From assembly GCF_037975445.1 (NCBI RefSeq), contig NZ_CP150254.1:4214001-4278000 (forward strand): a stretch of 64,000 nucleotides of DNA, read 5' to 3'. The translations under genes and the position numbers were made by a program. Below the pieces are notes generated by a model that worked only from the letters and a program-made list of their open reading frames with translations, made no database searches and had not been told where the DNA came from. This DNA is from Peribacillus sp. FSL P2-0133. Lineage in GTDB: Bacteria; Bacillota; Bacilli; Bacillales; DSM-1321. Positions 7,921 to 17,873 of this stretch are shown piece after piece (positions within the stretch are counted from its first letter, which is position 1; each line of letters starts with the position of its first letter).

Positions 7921-9351
7921 ATGGCTATGAAAACCAGCTCTGCCAAGTTTAAAGACCGGGTGGATGAAGGAATACATAATGATTTTATGCGATTGGCCGT
8001 ATCGAGTGCCCAAGAACGATTACACGGAAGGCGTCTGACTGCCGTTGATGAATTGGGAAGCTGGGAGGATTGGCGGTCCCTTGGGGAAGAAATCCGGCAG
8101 CATGTGCTTAGTAACCTTGATTTCTATTTGCACCAGCTTGCAGAAAACGTTTCGAAAAGGGGCGGTCATGTCTTCTTCGCTGAAACCGCTGAAGAAGCAA
8201 GCGGCTACATTAAGGATGTCATTGTAAAAAAGAATGCCAAAAAGGTCGTGAAATCCAAATCGATGGTCACGGAAGAGATCAATTTGAATGCGACTCTTGA
8301 AGCAGTTGGCCTCGATGTCGTTGAAACGGACCTTGGTGAATATATTCTACAAGTGGATGATCATGATCCCCCTTCCCATATCGTCGCACCTGCTCTCCAT
8401 AAAAATAAGGAGCAGATTAGGGATGTTTTTAAAGAAAAGCTTGCATATACGCAAACCGAAAAACCGGAAGAGCTTACCGCCCATGTGCGGGGCATTCTGC
8501 GGAAAGATTTCTTAAGCGCCGATGTGGGCATTACTGGCTGTAATTTCGCTATTGCGGAAACGGGCTCGATCGGTTTGGTGACGAATGAAGGAAATGCCGA
8601 TTTGGTCACTGCCCTCCCAAAAACGCAAATCACCGTGATGGGAATGGAACGGCTTGTACCTACATTCGATGAATTCGAAGTCCTTGTCAGCTTATTGACA
8701 AGAAGCGCTGTCGGCCAAAGGTTGACCAGTTACATCACCGCACTTACGGGACCGCGTGATGAAGGAGATGTAGACGGCCCCGAGGAATTTCACCTTGTGA
8801 TCGTAGATAATGGACGCTCCTCCATTTTAGGAACTGAGTTTCAATCCGTTCTTCAATGCATTCGATGTGCTGCCTGTATAAATGTTTGCCCGGTTTATCG
8901 CCAGGTTGGCGGTCATTCATATGGTTCAATATATCCAGGACCAATCGGTGCTGTGCTTTCCCCCTTACTCGGGGGGTATGATGATTTCAAGGAGCTGCCA
9001 TATGCCTCCACTCTTTGTGCAGCCTGTACAGATGCCTGTCCGGTTAAGATTCCTCTCCATGACTTACTGAGGAAGCATCGTGAAGTCATCGTTGAAAAGG
9101 AAAAAATGGCGCCATTCTCAGAAAAGATGGCCATGAAAGCCTTCGGAATCGGTGCGGCCTCGCCTATGCTTTATAAGTTCGGCTCCAAAATGGCCCCATC
9201 CGCGATGTCTCCTTTTAAAACGGGGGATATCATCTCGAAAGGACCGGGACCACTCAAAACTTGGACAGAAAGCCGCGAGTTCCCTGCTCCAGGGAAAGAG
9301 AGCTTTCGAGATTGGTTCAAAAATCGGGAAAAAGGAGGGAAACCATCATGA
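7921..9351 (+). CDS. lutB: L-lactate utilisation iron-sulfur protein LutB
   Basis: 476-residue central subunit of LutABC. The N-terminal two-thirds is an LUD domain (for example [19 protein letters not shown] at about residue 200). Two 4Fe-4S motifs follow ([12 protein letters not shown] about residue 312 and [10 protein letters not shown] about residue 363). GAGGAGG lies 10 bases before the ATG; the MAMK start matches family members. It starts 23 bases after lutA and its stop overlaps the lutC start. Confidence 0.93.
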   Translation: MAMKTSSAKFKDRVDEGIHNDFMRLAVSSAQERLHGRRLTAVDELGSWEDWRSLGEEIRQHVLSNLDFYLHQLAENVSKRGGHVFFAETAEEASGYIKDVIVKKNAKKVVKSKSMVTEEINLNATLEAVGLDVVETDLGEYILQVDDHDPPSHIVAPALHKNKEQIRDVFKEKLAYTQTEKPEELTAHVRGILRKDFLSADVGITGCNFAIAETGSIGLVTNEGNADLVTALPKTQITVMGMERLVPTFDEFEVLVSLLTRSAVGQRLTSYITALTGPRDEGDVDGPEEFHLVIVDNGRSSILGTEFQSVLQCIRCAACINVCPVYRQVGGHSYGSIYPGPIGAVLSPLLGGYDDFKELPYASTLCAACTDACPVKIPLHDLLRKHREVIVEKEKMAPFSEKMAMKAFGIGAASPMLYKFGSKMAPSAMSPFKTGDIISKGPGPLKTWTESREFPAPGKESFRDWFKNREKGGKPS

Positions 9352-10049
9352 ATGGAACCATCCATAATGAAGGGACATTTTTAAACAATATAGCCAAAAA
9401 CCTGGGAAGGGCTCCTATTACGGAAGGCATCTCCGTTCCGGAATGGAAGCACGCCCCCCAAAAAGAAGTTTTGAAACATGCGACACCAAATGATCTTGTT
9501 GCGGAATTGGAGGAGCAATGTAAACGGGTGCATACTCAGTTTCACGTTACCGACTCCAAGCAAGTGATGCATTGTTTAAAACAGGTGATCGAGGAACTTG
9601 GAAACGGACCCTTGATCATTCCTAAGGACGATCGATTTTCCGACTATGGATTGGAGGGTATCTTAAAGGAAAAAGATGTCCATATATGGGATCACCAAGC
9701 CGGGAAAGAAAATATCGAAAAAGCAGAAAGTGCTAACATCGGAATCACATTCAGTGAGATGACACTAGCAGAATCAGCGACCGTCGTCTTGTTCAGCGAT
9801 AAGGACCATGGCCGTTCCATCAGCTTCCTTCCTTCCTGTCATGTTTCCATCATTCCAAAAAGCACCATCGTTCCGCGAATGACACAGGCTGCAGCGGCCA
9901 TCCGTTCAAAAGTTACCCGGGGCGAAGTCGTTCCTTCCTGCATCAACTTCATAACAGGGCCGAGCAATTCTGCTGATATCGAAATGGACCTTGTCGTCGG
10001 CGTCCATGGTCCCATCAAAGCGGTCTATATAATCGTCGAAGATAAGTAG
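9348..10049 (+). CDS. lutC: L-lactate utilisation protein LutC
   Basis: 233-residue LUD-domain protein, third subunit of the lactate oxidation complex. The family core is visible in [17 protein letters not shown] and the C-terminal [27 protein letters not shown] at 9331-9338 and an ATGA overlap with the lutB stop fix the start at 9348. A bidirectional terminator follows. Confidence 0.92.
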   Translation: MNGTIHNEGTFLNNIAKNLGRAPITEGISVPEWKHAPQKEVLKHATPNDLVAELEEQCKRVHTQFHVTDSKQVMHCLKQVIEELGNGPLIIPKDDRFSDYGLEGILKEKDVHIWDHQAGKENIEKAESANIGITFSEMTLAESATVVLFSDKDHGRSISFLPSCHVSIIPKSTIVPRMTQAAAAIRSKVTRGEVVPSCINFITGPSNSADIEMDLVVGVHGPIKAVYIIVEDK

Positions 10050-10062
10050 AAATAAGGAAAAG

Positions 10063-10098
10063 AAAATGGAGATGACCTGATTAGGTCTCTCCATTTTT
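10063..10098. terminator. Bidirectional terminator between lutC and ysdC
   Basis: A long stem (AAAATGGAGA / TCTCCATTTT, extended by GACCT / AGGTC after one bulged base) ends in TTTTT on the plus strand and is flanked by an A-rich run that gives T's on the other strand. It separates convergent lutC and ysdC. Confidence 0.85.
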
Positions 10099-10109
10099 AA
10101 CTTTCTATA

Positions 10110-11195
10110 TTACTCATAAATGATCCGATCAACCGCTTCACGATCGAGACGTTTGATCACTTCGACAATGAGCTTAACTGCATTCTCATAATCATCCCGG
10201 TGGAGCATTGCTGCGTGTGAATGAATGTAGCGTGTGGCAATCGTGATTGCCAGTGCGGGAACACCATTTGCAGTTAAATGGATGGAGCCGGCATCCGTCC
10301 CGCCGCCTGGAATCGATTCATATTGATAAGGAATATTCATTTCATCAGCCGTGTCGGTGACGAAATCGCGTAATCCCTTATGTGCCACCATCGATGAATC
10401 ATAGATGACGATTTGCGGGCCTTCACCCATCTTACTCATCGCTTCTTTTTCGGAAACCCCCGGTGTATCACCAGCAATGCCAACATCGACGGCAAAACCG
10501 ATATCCGGCTGAATTTTGAATGTGGATGTTTTGGAGCCACGCAGGCCGACCTCTTCTTGCACAGCGCCAATTCCATAAACTACATTAGGATGGTCGCTGT
10601 CTTTCAGCTGTTTAAGCACATCAATGGCGATTGCACAGCCAATTCGATTGTCCCAGGCTTTGGCAAGCAGCATCTTTTCATTATTCATGACCGTGAATTC
10701 AAAATATGGCACAACCATATCCCCTGGCTTGACGCCCCATTCCTTAACCTCTTCTTTGCTGGATGCACCGATATCAATAAACATATCCTTAATATCAACC
10801 GGCTTCTTCCGCGCCTCCGCTGACAGGATGTGCGGCGGCTTGGAACCGATAATGCCAGTTAGATCACCTTTACTTGTAACGATCGTCACGCGCTGGGCCA
10901 GCATTACTTGTGACCACCAACCCCCTACCGGCTGGAAACGCAAAAATCCTTTATCATCAATTTGGGTGATCATGAAACCGACCTCGTCCATATGCCCGGT
11001 AACGATGATTTTCGGTCCGTTTTCATCACCCGTTTTCTTGGCAATCAAACTTCCCAGGCCATCTGTCGATATTTCATCCGCAAATGGTGTTATGTATTCG
11101 GTCATCACTTTTCTTACTTCACTTTCATTTCCTGCGATGCCTTTAGCATCCGTTAAGTCAGCAAGCATCCTTAACGTTTCATCCAATTGAGCCAT
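10110..11195 (-). CDS. ysdC: M42-family metallo-aminopeptidase YsdC
   Basis: 361-residue peptidase of the M42 (glutamyl/deblocking aminopeptidase, TET) family, expected to be a cytosolic dodecamer with two metal ions. Conserved pieces are [11 protein letters not shown] (metal ligands His/Asp), [22 protein letters not shown] and [10 protein letters not shown]. Length equals that of B. subtilis YsdC and the neighbourhood (ysdB, ysdA, rplT) is the same. Substrate is not established. Confidence 0.88.
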   Translation of the reverse strand: MAQLDETLRMLADLTDAKGIAGNESEVRKVMTEYITPFADEISTDGLGSLIAKKTGDENGPKIIVTGHMDEVGFMITQIDDKGFLRFQPVGGWWSQVMLAQRVTIVTSKGDLTGIIGSKPPHILSAEARKKPVDIKDMFIDIGASSKEEVKEWGVKPGDMVVPYFEFTVMNNEKMLLAKAWDNRIGCAIAIDVLKQLKDSDHPNVVYGIGAVQEEVGLRGSKTSTFKIQPDIGFAVDVGIAGDTPGVSEKEAMSKMGEGPQIVIYDSSMVAHKGLRDFVTDTADEMNIPYQYESIPGGGTDAGSIHLTANGVPALAITIATRYIHSHAAMLHRDDYENAVKLIVEVIKRLDREAVDRIIYE

Positions 11196-11259
11196 ACTTA
11201 TACCTCCCTATAACTTACATTACAAGAATAATTATACAGATAATCGATTGCATAAACAA

Positions 11260-11748
11260 TCAGTAGCCTTGCTTTTGCCTTTCGTAATTCACTTCATTTT
11301 TGCTTACATATGCTTTTTCCACATCCACTGCTGAAAATCCAAGCAACTCCCCTAAATGTAAATACGCAGCAAAAACCTTTTGGAAAGATGCCTCTGTCAA
11401 CTGTGTGCGAAATTCACTGATGTAGCCGTAAATAGCAGTAAATTGAACCGTCAAATCCTCCTGATTCACCTTGAGGGCGGATGGAACTTCCGGTACAAAT
11501 CCCCGTTCGATTCCAAGTGACAAAATGAAATGAATGCCATCCACGTATTCAGCCAATATCGTTTCTTTATCAGAGGGGCCTTTAAGACTCCAGAATTTAA
11601 AACATCTTGTTTCATTGGCAAGCTCTCCAAGCTCCACTAAAAGAGCAAGTATCTTCCGTTCCACTAAATCTTCAGCACCCAAATCATGCTTTGATTGTAT
11701 ATGCTCGTCCAAAGCTGCCTGCATTTCCATTAATTTACCTATGTTCAT
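11260..11748 (-). CDS. dUTP diphosphatase, all-alpha dimeric type
   Basis: About 162 residues, matching the dimeric dUTPase_2 family, which hydrolyses dUTP (and dUDP) to dUMP. The MazG-like ligand pattern is visible as ELGELANETR followed by EYVDGIHFILSLG. It is related to phage and Firmicute cytosolic enzymes, not to trimeric Dut. Start codons cluster here; I chose the ATG at 11748, six bases after GAAGTG, but GTG/ATG 6-9 bases upstream are possible. It lies between ysdC and ysdB, a position not occupied in B. subtilis. Confidence 0.8.
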   Translation of the reverse strand: MNIGKLMEMQAALDEHIQSKHDLGAEDLVERKILALLVELGELANETRCFKFWSLKGPSDKETILAEYVDGIHFILSLGIERGFVPEVPSALKVNQEDLTVQFTAIYGYISEFRTQLTEASFQKVFAAYLHLGELLGFSAVDVEKAYVSKNEVNYERQKQGY

Positions 11749-11795
11749 TTTCATCACTTCTTTCTATCGTCTTCCCCTAAATTATATCAAATAAA

Positions 11796-11821
11796 TGAAA
11801 CTTATTAAAAACCCATACGTA
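11796..11821 (+). promoter_or_regulatory. Sigma-W type promoter of ysdB
   Basis: TGAAAC (11796-11801), 16 bases, then CGTA (11818-11821). This equals the sigma-W consensus in both boxes and in spacing. It is 37 bases upstream of ysdB, which is a sigma-W gene in B. subtilis. Confidence 0.8.
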
Positions 11822-11857
11822 AATGAAGGGAATCACTCTGTTTAAGGAGGTAGAACC

Positions 11858-12238
11858 ATGGTATTGATCATGCGGTTCATTCTTTTGACTCTCATTATTT
11901 TCTTAATATATACAGTCATCAAATACCTATTTAATCCGAAAAGAAAATTAGAACTTGCACATGAACAGAAAAAGTTCTTTCTGCTCGACGATACAGCCAA
12001 TATACGAAAGAATTTTTTATTGACGTACAACGGGGTGATGTTTGAAGGGGAAAAGTATTTAGGGACGACGGAACGCTCCTTCGAGGTCATCTCCATCTTC
12101 ATATGGCCTAAAAAAATGGCCGGCCTGAAAGGCTTGAAGCGAAATGACTTCTTAAAAATCGAGGAAGCCATTAAAAAACATTATCCGGATGCCGTTATTG
12201 ATTGGAAGAGCCCGGTTAAGGAGTTTTTACAAAAATGA
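11858..12238 (+). CDS. ysdB: Sigma-W-controlled membrane protein YsdB
   Basis: 126-residue protein with one N-terminal membrane segment (about residues 5-24) and a basic cytosolic remainder. AAGGAGG precedes the ATG. Size, single-span layout and position beside ysdC and ysdA match B. subtilis YsdB. A consensus sigma-W promoter indicates induction by cell-envelope stress. Molecular function is unknown. The C-terminal part (HYPDAVIDWKSPVKEFL) has no motif I recognise. Confidence 0.82.
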   Translation: MVLIMRFILLTLIIFLIYTVIKYLFNPKRKLELAHEQKKFFLLDDTANIRKNFLLTYNGVMFEGEKYLGTTERSFEVISIFIWPKKMAGLKGLKRNDFLKIEEAIKKHYPDAVIDWKSPVKEFLQK

Positions 12239-12257
12239 AAAAAATTAAACGTAATGA

Positions 12258-12288
12258 AGAGCCTTGAGAAAAATGGACTCAAGGCTCT
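12258..12288. terminator. Hairpin between convergent ysdB and the TVP38 gene
   Basis: Perfect 11-bp stem AGAGCCTTGAG / CTCAAGGCTCT with a 9-base loop, sitting between two convergent stops. T-runs on either side are short, so efficiency is uncertain. Confidence 0.65.
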
Positions 12289-12291
12289 ATA

Positions 12292-12861
12292 TTAATCATC
12301 TGAACGAAAAAATTCCTTCCAAGGGACGACCGTCTGCTTCTCTCTCAATAAATATATCAATAAGGTTAAGGATAATAAAATGATGACGATCATCGTTGGA
12401 CTGAAATCTGCAATATAGTGGCCAAAAACCGTGTATACGAATGCTACAGGGAGATTGGTCATGAAGGATAGATAAAAATAATTTTTCAGCCCTTTATTGG
12501 ATTCCAATAAGCAAAGCGACAGTAAGTAAAAGTGTATGAATGGTATTAGCCTCAGTACTGCAATTTGCCGGCTATTTAGCTTTCGATTTCCAAACAGCTT
12601 ATTCTTTAGCCGCAGCAGCCTATCCTTTGTTTTCGGAAATTTGCCTATCACGAAATAAAAGGCCATACTGGACAACGTCAAACCGATTACCGAATAGATG
12701 GTTCCAAAGGCAGCCCCGAATAATACTCCGCCAGACATGCAAACCACAATGACGGGAATGAATAAAAATTGCCTTAATAAATGAAAAGTGATAAAAATCA
12801 ACGGTGCAAACACGCTTCCAGATTGAACGTAGCTCATCACAAGTGTCAGTTTATCATTCAT
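12292..12861 (-). CDS. TVP38/TMEM64 (DedA-like) family membrane protein
   Basis: 189 residues with about five hydrophobic segments. The family signature lies near GGVLFGAAFGTIYSVIG (about residue 50) and RLIPFIHFYLLS. Proteins of this VTT superfamily are implicated in lipid handling or scrambling, and B. subtilis YtxB is similar. The frame runs further upstream, but GGAGG six bases before the ATG at 12861 makes that the likely start. Confidence 0.75.
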   Translation of the reverse strand: MNDKLTLVMSYVQSGSVFAPLIFITFHLLRQFLFIPVIVVCMSGGVLFGAAFGTIYSVIGLTLSSMAFYFVIGKFPKTKDRLLRLKNKLFGNRKLNSRQIAVLRLIPFIHFYLLSLCLLESNKGLKNYFYLSFMTNLPVAFVYTVFGHYIADFSPTMIVIILLSLTLLIYLLREKQTVVPWKEFFRSDD

Positions 12862-12921
12862 GCTCTCCCTCCAGCTACTCTTTGCTGCTTCTACAAGCAT
12901 ATACATCATACGGGCTACATA

Positions 12922-13197
12922 TTACAATTGAATGAATATCTTGATCAATAAGGCTATCTGAAGAATCATCAATAGGGGCAGGCCCCACTTAAAAGCGGCA
13001 TGCTTCGTCTTATGGCGGAATTGTTTCATCCCCAAAAAGGACCCAGTCCCCCCGCCTATGACCGCCCAAAACCAAAGTGTCCTTTCGCTGATCCGGAACT
13101 CCCCATTACGCGCTTTCCTTTTGTCGATTCCCATTAAGGCAAATCCGATGATGTTCGTGATGATCATATAAGCAGCAATGAACCATACTCCTTGCAT
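12922..13197 (-). CDS. ysdA: DUF1294 membrane protein YsdA
   Basis: 91-residue membrane protein with three hydrophobic helices and the family hallmark GIDKRKARNGEFRISE followed by GGGTGSFLGM. AAAGGAGG eight bases upstream supports the ATG at 13197 rather than the one six bases earlier. It sits directly downstream of rplT, as in B. subtilis. Function is unknown. Confidence 0.8.
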   Translation of the reverse strand: MQGVWFIAAYMIITNIIGFALMGIDKRKARNGEFRISERTLWFWAVIGGGTGSFLGMKQFRHKTKHAAFKWGLPLLMILQIALLIKIFIQL

Positions 13198-13221
13198 TCT
13201 CATTCCCTCCTTTAAATATGT

Positions 13222-13254
13222 AAAAAGCCACCCTCTTGAAAAGAGAGTGGCTTT
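13222..13254 (-). terminator. Terminator of infC-rpmI-rplT
   Basis: Stem AAAGCCACTCTCTT / AAGAGGGTGGCTTT (with one G-T pair), followed on the minus strand by a T-run, 12 bases past the rplT stop. Confidence 0.85.
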
Positions 13255-13265
13255 ATCAGTCAGAC

Positions 13266-13625
13266 TTATTTGTCTAATTGTTGTTTAGCAGCAGTTGCTA
13301 ATTGAGCAAAAGCTTGTTCGTCAGCAACAGCAAGATCAGCAAGCATTTTGCGGTTCACTTCGATACCAGCAAGCTTTAGACCATGCATTAAACGGCTGTA
13401 AGAAAGACCGTTGATGCGTGCTGCAGCGTTGATACGAGTGATCCAAAGTTTGCGGAAATCACGTTTCTTTTGACGACGGTCACGGAAAGCATAGTTCCCT
13501 GACTTCATTACTTGTTGGTTAGCTACTTTGAAAAGAATATGTTTCGCGCCATAGTAACCTTTAGCTAATTTTATTACCTTTTTACGACGTTTGCGAGTAA
13601 CAGTACCGCCTTTTACACGTGGCAT
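13266..13625 (-). CDS. rplT: 50S ribosomal protein L20
   Basis: 119-residue, very basic r-protein that binds 23S rRNA early in 50S assembly. It also represses its own operon by binding the infC leader. Family hallmarks include [32 protein letters not shown] and [19 protein letters not shown] precedes the ATG. Third gene of infC-rpmI-rplT. Confidence 0.98.
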   Translation of the reverse strand: MPRVKGGTVTRKRRKKVIKLAKGYYGAKHILFKVANQQVMKSGNYAFRDRRQKKRDFRKLWITRINAAARINGLSYSRLMHGLKLAGIEVNRKMLADLAVADEQAFAQLATAAKQQLDK

Positions 13626-13660
13626 GTTATTTCCCTCCTATTTAACTCGATAAATCGAAC

Positions 13661-13861
13661 TTATTTAATGTTGTCTAGCATATGACGAATACGTTTGAAG
13701 TCACCTTTGCTTACAAGGCTAGCTTTGCGAAGCTTACGCTTTTGCTTAGTAGATTTGTTAGCAAATAAATGGCTTGTGTAAGCGTTAGAACGCTTAAGTT
13801 TGCCGGATCCAGTCTTTTTGAAACGTTTAGCAGATCCGCGGTGAGTTTTCATTTTAGGCAT
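13661..13861 (-). CDS. rpmI: 50S ribosomal protein L35
   Basis: 66 residues, basic, beginning [20 protein letters not shown], the standard L35 N-terminus. GAGGAGG precedes the ATG. It lies between infC and rplT with 35-base gaps on each side. Confidence 0.98.
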   Translation of the reverse strand: MPKMKTHRGSAKRFKKTGSGKLKRSNAYTSHLFANKSTKQKRKLRKASLVSKGDFKRIRHMLDNIK

Positions 13862-13895
13862 AAGGTATTCCTCCTCATTACAAATTACTTTACAA

Positions 13896-14411
13896 TTACT
13901 TTTCGTTTTTCGGTGCTAAGATAATGAACATGCTGCGCCCGTCCATTTTTGGGTGTTGCTCGATTGTAGCCACTTCTTTACATGCTTCAGAAAAACGAAC
14001 GAGTACACGTTGACCAATTTCCTTATGCGTAATGGCACGTCCTTTGAATCGGATAGAAGCTTTTACTTTATCGCCTTTTTCAAGGAATTTAATACCGTTG
14101 CGAAGCTTCGTATTGAAATCATGTTCTTCAATCGTCGGGCTCAAACGAACCTCTTTCAGACTGATGACTTTTTGATTTTTACGTGCTTCCTTGTCTTTCT
14201 TTTGCTGCTCGAAGCGGTGTTTTCCGTAGTCCATGATCCGGGCTACCGGAGGCTTTGCATTTGCAGCAACTAAAACTAGATCAAGATTTACACGAGCGGC
14301 AATTTCCAATGCTTCGAATTTCGTTTTAATTCCAAGTTGTTCTCCGTTTTGGTCAATAAGACGAACTTCACGGGCTCGGATGCCCTCGTTTACCATCGCG
14401 TCTTTACTAAT
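13896..14411 (-). CDS. infC: Translation initiation factor IF-3
   Basis: 171 residues; the factor keeps the 30S subunit free and checks the start codon. The N-domain has [14 protein letters not shown] and the C-domain [12 protein letters not shown] and MDGRSMF. The first ATG (14396) has no ribosome-binding site. Five codons upstream an ATT (14409-14411) follows GGAGGTGG at nine bases and restores the usual ISKD-type N-terminus. ATT starts are the family rule, allowing IF-3 to repress its own translation. An L20 leader terminator lies upstream. Confidence 0.95.
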   Translation of the reverse strand: MSKDAMVNEGIRAREVRLIDQNGEQLGIKTKFEALEIAARVNLDLVLVAANAKPPVARIMDYGKHRFEQQKKDKEARKNQKVISLKEVRLSPTIEEHDFNTKLRNGIKFLEKGDKVKASIRFKGRAITHKEIGQRVLVRFSEACKEVATIEQHPKMDGRSMFIILAPKNEK

Positions 14412-14497
14412 AGTTAGCCACCTCCAAAGATATTGGCGAATACGAATATTTGAATAAATTCGGTCACGCTCACAACTCGCTTACAGGATATAATCAT

Positions 14498-14645
14498 AAT
14501 AAAAAAGTGTGGATGCATGCTGCACCCACACTGATAGACTCATTCAGAAAGATCCAAATAATCAAATCATGACCTGTTAACTGCATTGTTTGCGTCAACC
14601 AGGTGAGAAGCGGGTGCTTCTTCTTTTCATCAAACACGTATTCAA
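14498..14645 (-). promoter_or_regulatory. L20 leader with attenuator upstream of infC
   Basis: The leader RNA begins with a stem around AGAAGCACCCGCTTCT, followed by GGTTGACGCA. It ends in an intrinsic terminator: AGTGTGGGTGCA / TGCATCCACACT (14506-14532, one mismatch) followed by TTTTTTATTATG. This layout fits the Firmicute ribosomal L20 leader, where L20 binding favours termination before infC. The assignment rests on position and motifs recalled from the family. Confidence 0.8.
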
Positions 14646-14656
14646 TTCACTTTAGA

Positions 14657-14686
14657 AATATATCATAAACACTGATGACTTGTCAA
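14657..14686 (-). promoter_or_regulatory. Sigma-A promoter of infC-rpmI-rplT
   Basis: TTGACA (14681-14686), 18-base spacer, TATATT (14657-14662) on the minus strand, immediately upstream of the L20 leader. Confidence 0.7.
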
Positions 14687-14758
14687 ATGCTAAATTTTAT
14701 TCGTTTTTCACAACAAAATTAATATTATCAGACATTCAGTTATTTGACAATACGTTTT

Positions 14759-15253
14759 TTAAAGTAATTTGGACAAAAAATATTCATCATGATACTTTCC
14801 ATCAAAAAACAGTGATTCCCGCTTTATTCCTTCCTTTTCAAAACCCATCTTTCGATATAAGGAAAGCGCAATGGCGTTGTTTGCGATGACGGACAATTCC
14901 AGGCGCCGTATTTCGTTTGTCCGTGCATGCTCCTCCATTTTCTGAAATAGCTTCGTACCGATACCTTTTCCTCTGTCCTGTTCATTGATGCCGATGACGA
15001 TTTTGGCTGAATGCCTCGTTCGGCTCATTTGATTGCCCAATAAGAGTAAATAACCTTTCAACTCATGGCCGCTAGCAGCAACGAGGAAAACGGAAAGGGG
15101 ATTTTTTTCGATTTGCTCCATTTGCTTTTCCATTTGTTTCCCCGTCGCTTTTCTTTCCCCAGGGTTGAACAGCATATACCCGGAATCTTCAACATGATTG
15201 AACAGAGCAGCCAGGTTACACGCGTCTTTCCTTGAAGCCTTTCTAATCTCCAT
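14759..15253 (-). CDS. GNAT-family N-acetyltransferase
   Basis: 164 residues with the GNAT acetyl-CoA site: IGINEQDRGKGIGTKLFQKM (motif A, about residues 88-107) and NNAIALSLYRKMGFEKEG (motif B, about 124-141). GGGGAG precedes the ATG. Substrate cannot be told from sequence; the form resembles the RimJ/RimL and YjbC-like branch. It stands alone between infC and a small membrane gene. Confidence 0.8.
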   Translation of the reverse strand: MEIRKASRKDACNLAALFNHVEDSGYMLFNPGERKATGKQMEKQMEQIEKNPLSVFLVAASGHELKGYLLLLGNQMSRTRHSAKIVIGINEQDRGKGIGTKLFQKMEEHARTNEIRRLELSVIANNAIALSLYRKMGFEKEGIKRESLFFDGKYHDEYFLSKLL

Positions 15254-15306
15254 TTATCCCCACTCCCCCTTTGGTTACAGTCCATACTGATCGAAGCGAT
15301 CAAATG

Positions 15307-15477
15307 CTAAGAGTTTTCTTTCGCCTTTTTCTTTTTCTCAATGGTGTCCCAGGAAAATAGGACTATCCAAAAAAGCAGGACCGGGACAATGGCATATTGT
15401 CGATAATCATCCAATAACAATAAGATAATGATGACAAGAAATGTCGGTCCGAATAGATAAGAAAATTTCTTTTTCAT
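15307..15477 (-). CDS. Small membrane protein of unknown function
   Basis: 56 residues with two hydrophobic helices (about 8-20 and 27-41) and a lysine-rich C-terminal tail (EKKKKAKE). AGGAGGG six bases before the ATG at 15477 argues for a real gene and a start 12 codons inside the longest open frame. I do not recognise the family. Confidence 0.6.
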   Translation of the reverse strand: MKKKFSYLFGPTFLVIIILLLLDDYRQYAIVPVLLFWIVLFSWDTIEKKKKAKENS

Positions 15478-15546
15478 GCTGACCCTCCTTTTCATTGCTG
15501 TACATATTTTCACATGATGTTTTCATTTTATCATGCCTTAATTAAG

Positions 15547-15576
15547 AAGAGGGACACAACTATATGTGCCCCTCTT
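15547..15576 (-). terminator. Hairpin downstream of thrS
   Basis: AAGAGGGGCAC / GTGTCCCTCTT with one mismatch, 8 bases past the thrS stop. The T-run on the minus strand is weak (CTTAATT), so termination there is probable but not certain. Confidence 0.6.
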
Positions 15577-15583
15577 TTTGCTT

Positions 15584-17515
15584 TTAACGGCTTACTTCCG
15601 CCTTAATCGCTGAAACGAAATCTTCAAAAGCGATCGTTTCGGATTTTTGTTCACCATATTTACGTACATTCACGCTGCCTTCTTTGACTTCATTGTCTCC
15701 AACAACCAGCATGTACGGGATTTTTTGCATTTGCGCTTCACGGATTTTGTAACCGATTTTCTCGTCACGTGTATCCAGGTCGACACGAATGCCTTGCGCT
15801 TTAAGTTTTTCCTGTACTTCTTTCGCATAATCCAAGTGCACTTCAGGTGAGACCGGAATCACTTGCGCTTGGATAGGTGCAAGCCAAGTCGGGAATGCCC
15901 CCTTGTATTCTTCGATCAAGTAAGCGACAAAACGTTCCATTGTGGAAACGACGCCGCGGTGGATAACGACCGGACGGTGCTGTTTGCCGTCCTCACCGAC
16001 GTAATTAAGATCAAAACGTTCAGGAAGCAAGAAATCAAGCTGAACAGTGGAAAGCGTTTCATCTTTCCCTAAGGCAGTACGCACCTGAACATCAAGCTTA
16101 GGACCGTAGAATGCCGCTTCACCTTCCGCTTCAAAGTAATCCAGGCCAAGTTCATCCATGGCGCCTTTTAACATGCTTTGTGCTTTTTCCCACATGTCAT
16201 CATCATCGAAGTATTTTTCTGTATCCTGAGGATCGCGATAAGACAGTCGGAATGAATAATCCTTGATATCGAAATCTTTATATACTTCCAGAACCAGGTT
16301 CACAACGCGCTTGAACTCTTCTTTGATTTGGTCGGGACGGACGAAAATGTGCGCATCATTCAATGTCATTCCACGTACACGCTGGAGGCCTGAAAGGGCA
16401 CCTGACATTTCATAGCGGTGCATCAAGCCTAGCTCGGCAATCCGAATTGGCAGTTCGCGGTAGCTGTGGATACTGTTTTTATAGACCATCATGTGATGCG
16501 GACAGTTCATCGGACGCAGGACAAGCTGTTCGTTTTCCATTTCCATGACAGGGAACATGCCGTCCTGGTAATGATCCCAGTGTCCAGATGTTTTATAAAG
16601 GTCCACGCTTCCCATTACAGGTGTGTAGACATGGTCATAACCCAATCGTTCTTCCTTGTCCACGATATATCTTTCGATTGTCCGACGGATGGTCGCGCCT
16701 TTTGGCAACCACATCGGCAACCCTTGCCCCACTTTCTGTGAGCTCATGAACAAGTTCAATTCTTTACCGATTTTACGATGGTCACGTTCCTTGGCTTCTT
16801 CAAGGAAACGGAGGTGTTCGGCCAAATCTTCTTTTTTATAGAAAGCCGTACCGTAAATGCGTTGAAGCATTTTGTTTTTGCTATCGCCTCTCCAGTATGC
16901 TCCAGCGATGCTCAATAGCTTGAACTCTTTGATTTTCCCCGTTGATGGAACATGAATTCCACGACAAAGGTCAAAAAATTCCCCCTGCTCATAAAGCGTT
17001 ACCTGCTGATCGGCAGGAATCGCATCGATCAACTCCAATTTATACTCGTCGCCGATTTCTTTAAAACGGGAAATCGCTTCATCACGACTCACTTCGATGC
17101 GGGAAATTTCCAAGTTTTCGTTGACGATTTTCTTCATTTCTTTTTCAATCAATGGAAGGTCTTCGGGAGTCAATGATTCCTCCAGATCCATATCATAGTA
17201 AAAGCCGCCCTCGATGACCGGACCTACGCCGAATTTAGCGTTTTTGTACAAACGTTTGATCGCTTGTGCCATCAAGTGTGCTGTACTGTGACGCAATACT
17301 TCAAGAGCATCCGCTGCGTCCTGTGTGACGATTTCGATTGTACCATCTTGTTCAATCGGACGTTTCAAATCATATAATTCACCATTGAATTTTCCGGCAA
17401 TGGATTTTTTCCTTAAACCAGGACTGATGGATGCAGCGATGTCTTCAGTTGTTGTGCCTTTAGCAAACTCCTTAACCGCTCCGTCAGGAAAAGATATTTT
17501 CAGTAATTCTGACAT
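15584..17515 (-). CDS. thrS: Threonyl-tRNA synthetase
   Basis: 643 residues; charges tRNA-Thr. It has an N-terminal TGS domain (1-62), an editing domain with the HSTAHL motif about residue 75, and a class II catalytic core ([20 protein letters not shown]-like and [12 protein letters not shown]). The anticodon-binding domain ends the protein. AAGGAGTGA precedes the ATG. A T-box riboswitch covers the region immediately upstream. Confidence 0.97.
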   Translation of the reverse strand: MSELLKISFPDGAVKEFAKGTTTEDIAASISPGLRKKSIAGKFNGELYDLKRPIEQDGTIEIVTQDAADALEVLRHSTAHLMAQAIKRLYKNAKFGVGPVIEGGFYYDMDLEESLTPEDLPLIEKEMKKIVNENLEISRIEVSRDEAISRFKEIGDEYKLELIDAIPADQQVTLYEQGEFFDLCRGIHVPSTGKIKEFKLLSIAGAYWRGDSKNKMLQRIYGTAFYKKEDLAEHLRFLEEAKERDHRKIGKELNLFMSSQKVGQGLPMWLPKGATIRRTIERYIVDKEERLGYDHVYTPVMGSVDLYKTSGHWDHYQDGMFPVMEMENEQLVLRPMNCPHHMMVYKNSIHSYRELPIRIAELGLMHRYEMSGALSGLQRVRGMTLNDAHIFVRPDQIKEEFKRVVNLVLEVYKDFDIKDYSFRLSYRDPQDTEKYFDDDDMWEKAQSMLKGAMDELGLDYFEAEGEAAFYGPKLDVQVRTALGKDETLSTVQLDFLLPERFDLNYVGEDGKQHRPVVIHRGVVSTMERFVAYLIEEYKGAFPTWLAPIQAQVIPVSPEVHLDYAKEVQEKLKAQGIRVDLDTRDEKIGYKIREAQMQKIPYMLVVGDNEVKEGSVNVRKYGEQKSETIAFEDFVSAIKAEVSR

Positions 17516-17575
17516 TCAGTTTCACTCCTTCTTATTGTTCGAACAAATTACAGGTTTTTGATTCCATTACAACAC

Positions 17576-17860
17576 AAAAAAGCCCGCCCCTGTATAAAAC
17601 AGGGACGAGCTTAGTAATAAATATCATTAACCCGCGGTTCCACCCTCGTTCCAGCTTGCTTTTCACGGCAAAATGGCACTTGTAACTTGGTAACGGCAGC
17701 TTCCCGTCAGCTCATATTCGCAGAATGCCTGCTTTCCGAGCCGAAGTTTAAAGGTGGTAAGTGTTCCATGCGAATAGGAAGCTTACAGCCTGTTGGCTCC
17801 CCTCTCTGATAATCGGCGACTAGAATACCCTTGTCCTCATCATAACTTTTAGTTTTTTAA
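17576..17860 (-). promoter_or_regulatory. T-box riboswitch controlling thrS (Thr specifier)
   Basis: The minus strand shows the T-box core AGGGTGGAACCGCG (17633-17646). A terminator follows (GCTCGTCCCTG / CAGGGGCGGGC then TTTTTT, 17576-17610). The upstream stem I region carries an AGAGAG element near GGGGAGCC and a likely specifier ACC (17756-17758, followed by A). ACC is a threonine codon, matching thrS. Uncharged tRNA-Thr is expected to stabilise the antiterminator. Confidence 0.92.
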
Positions 17861-17873
17861 TAGTATGTAGGAA

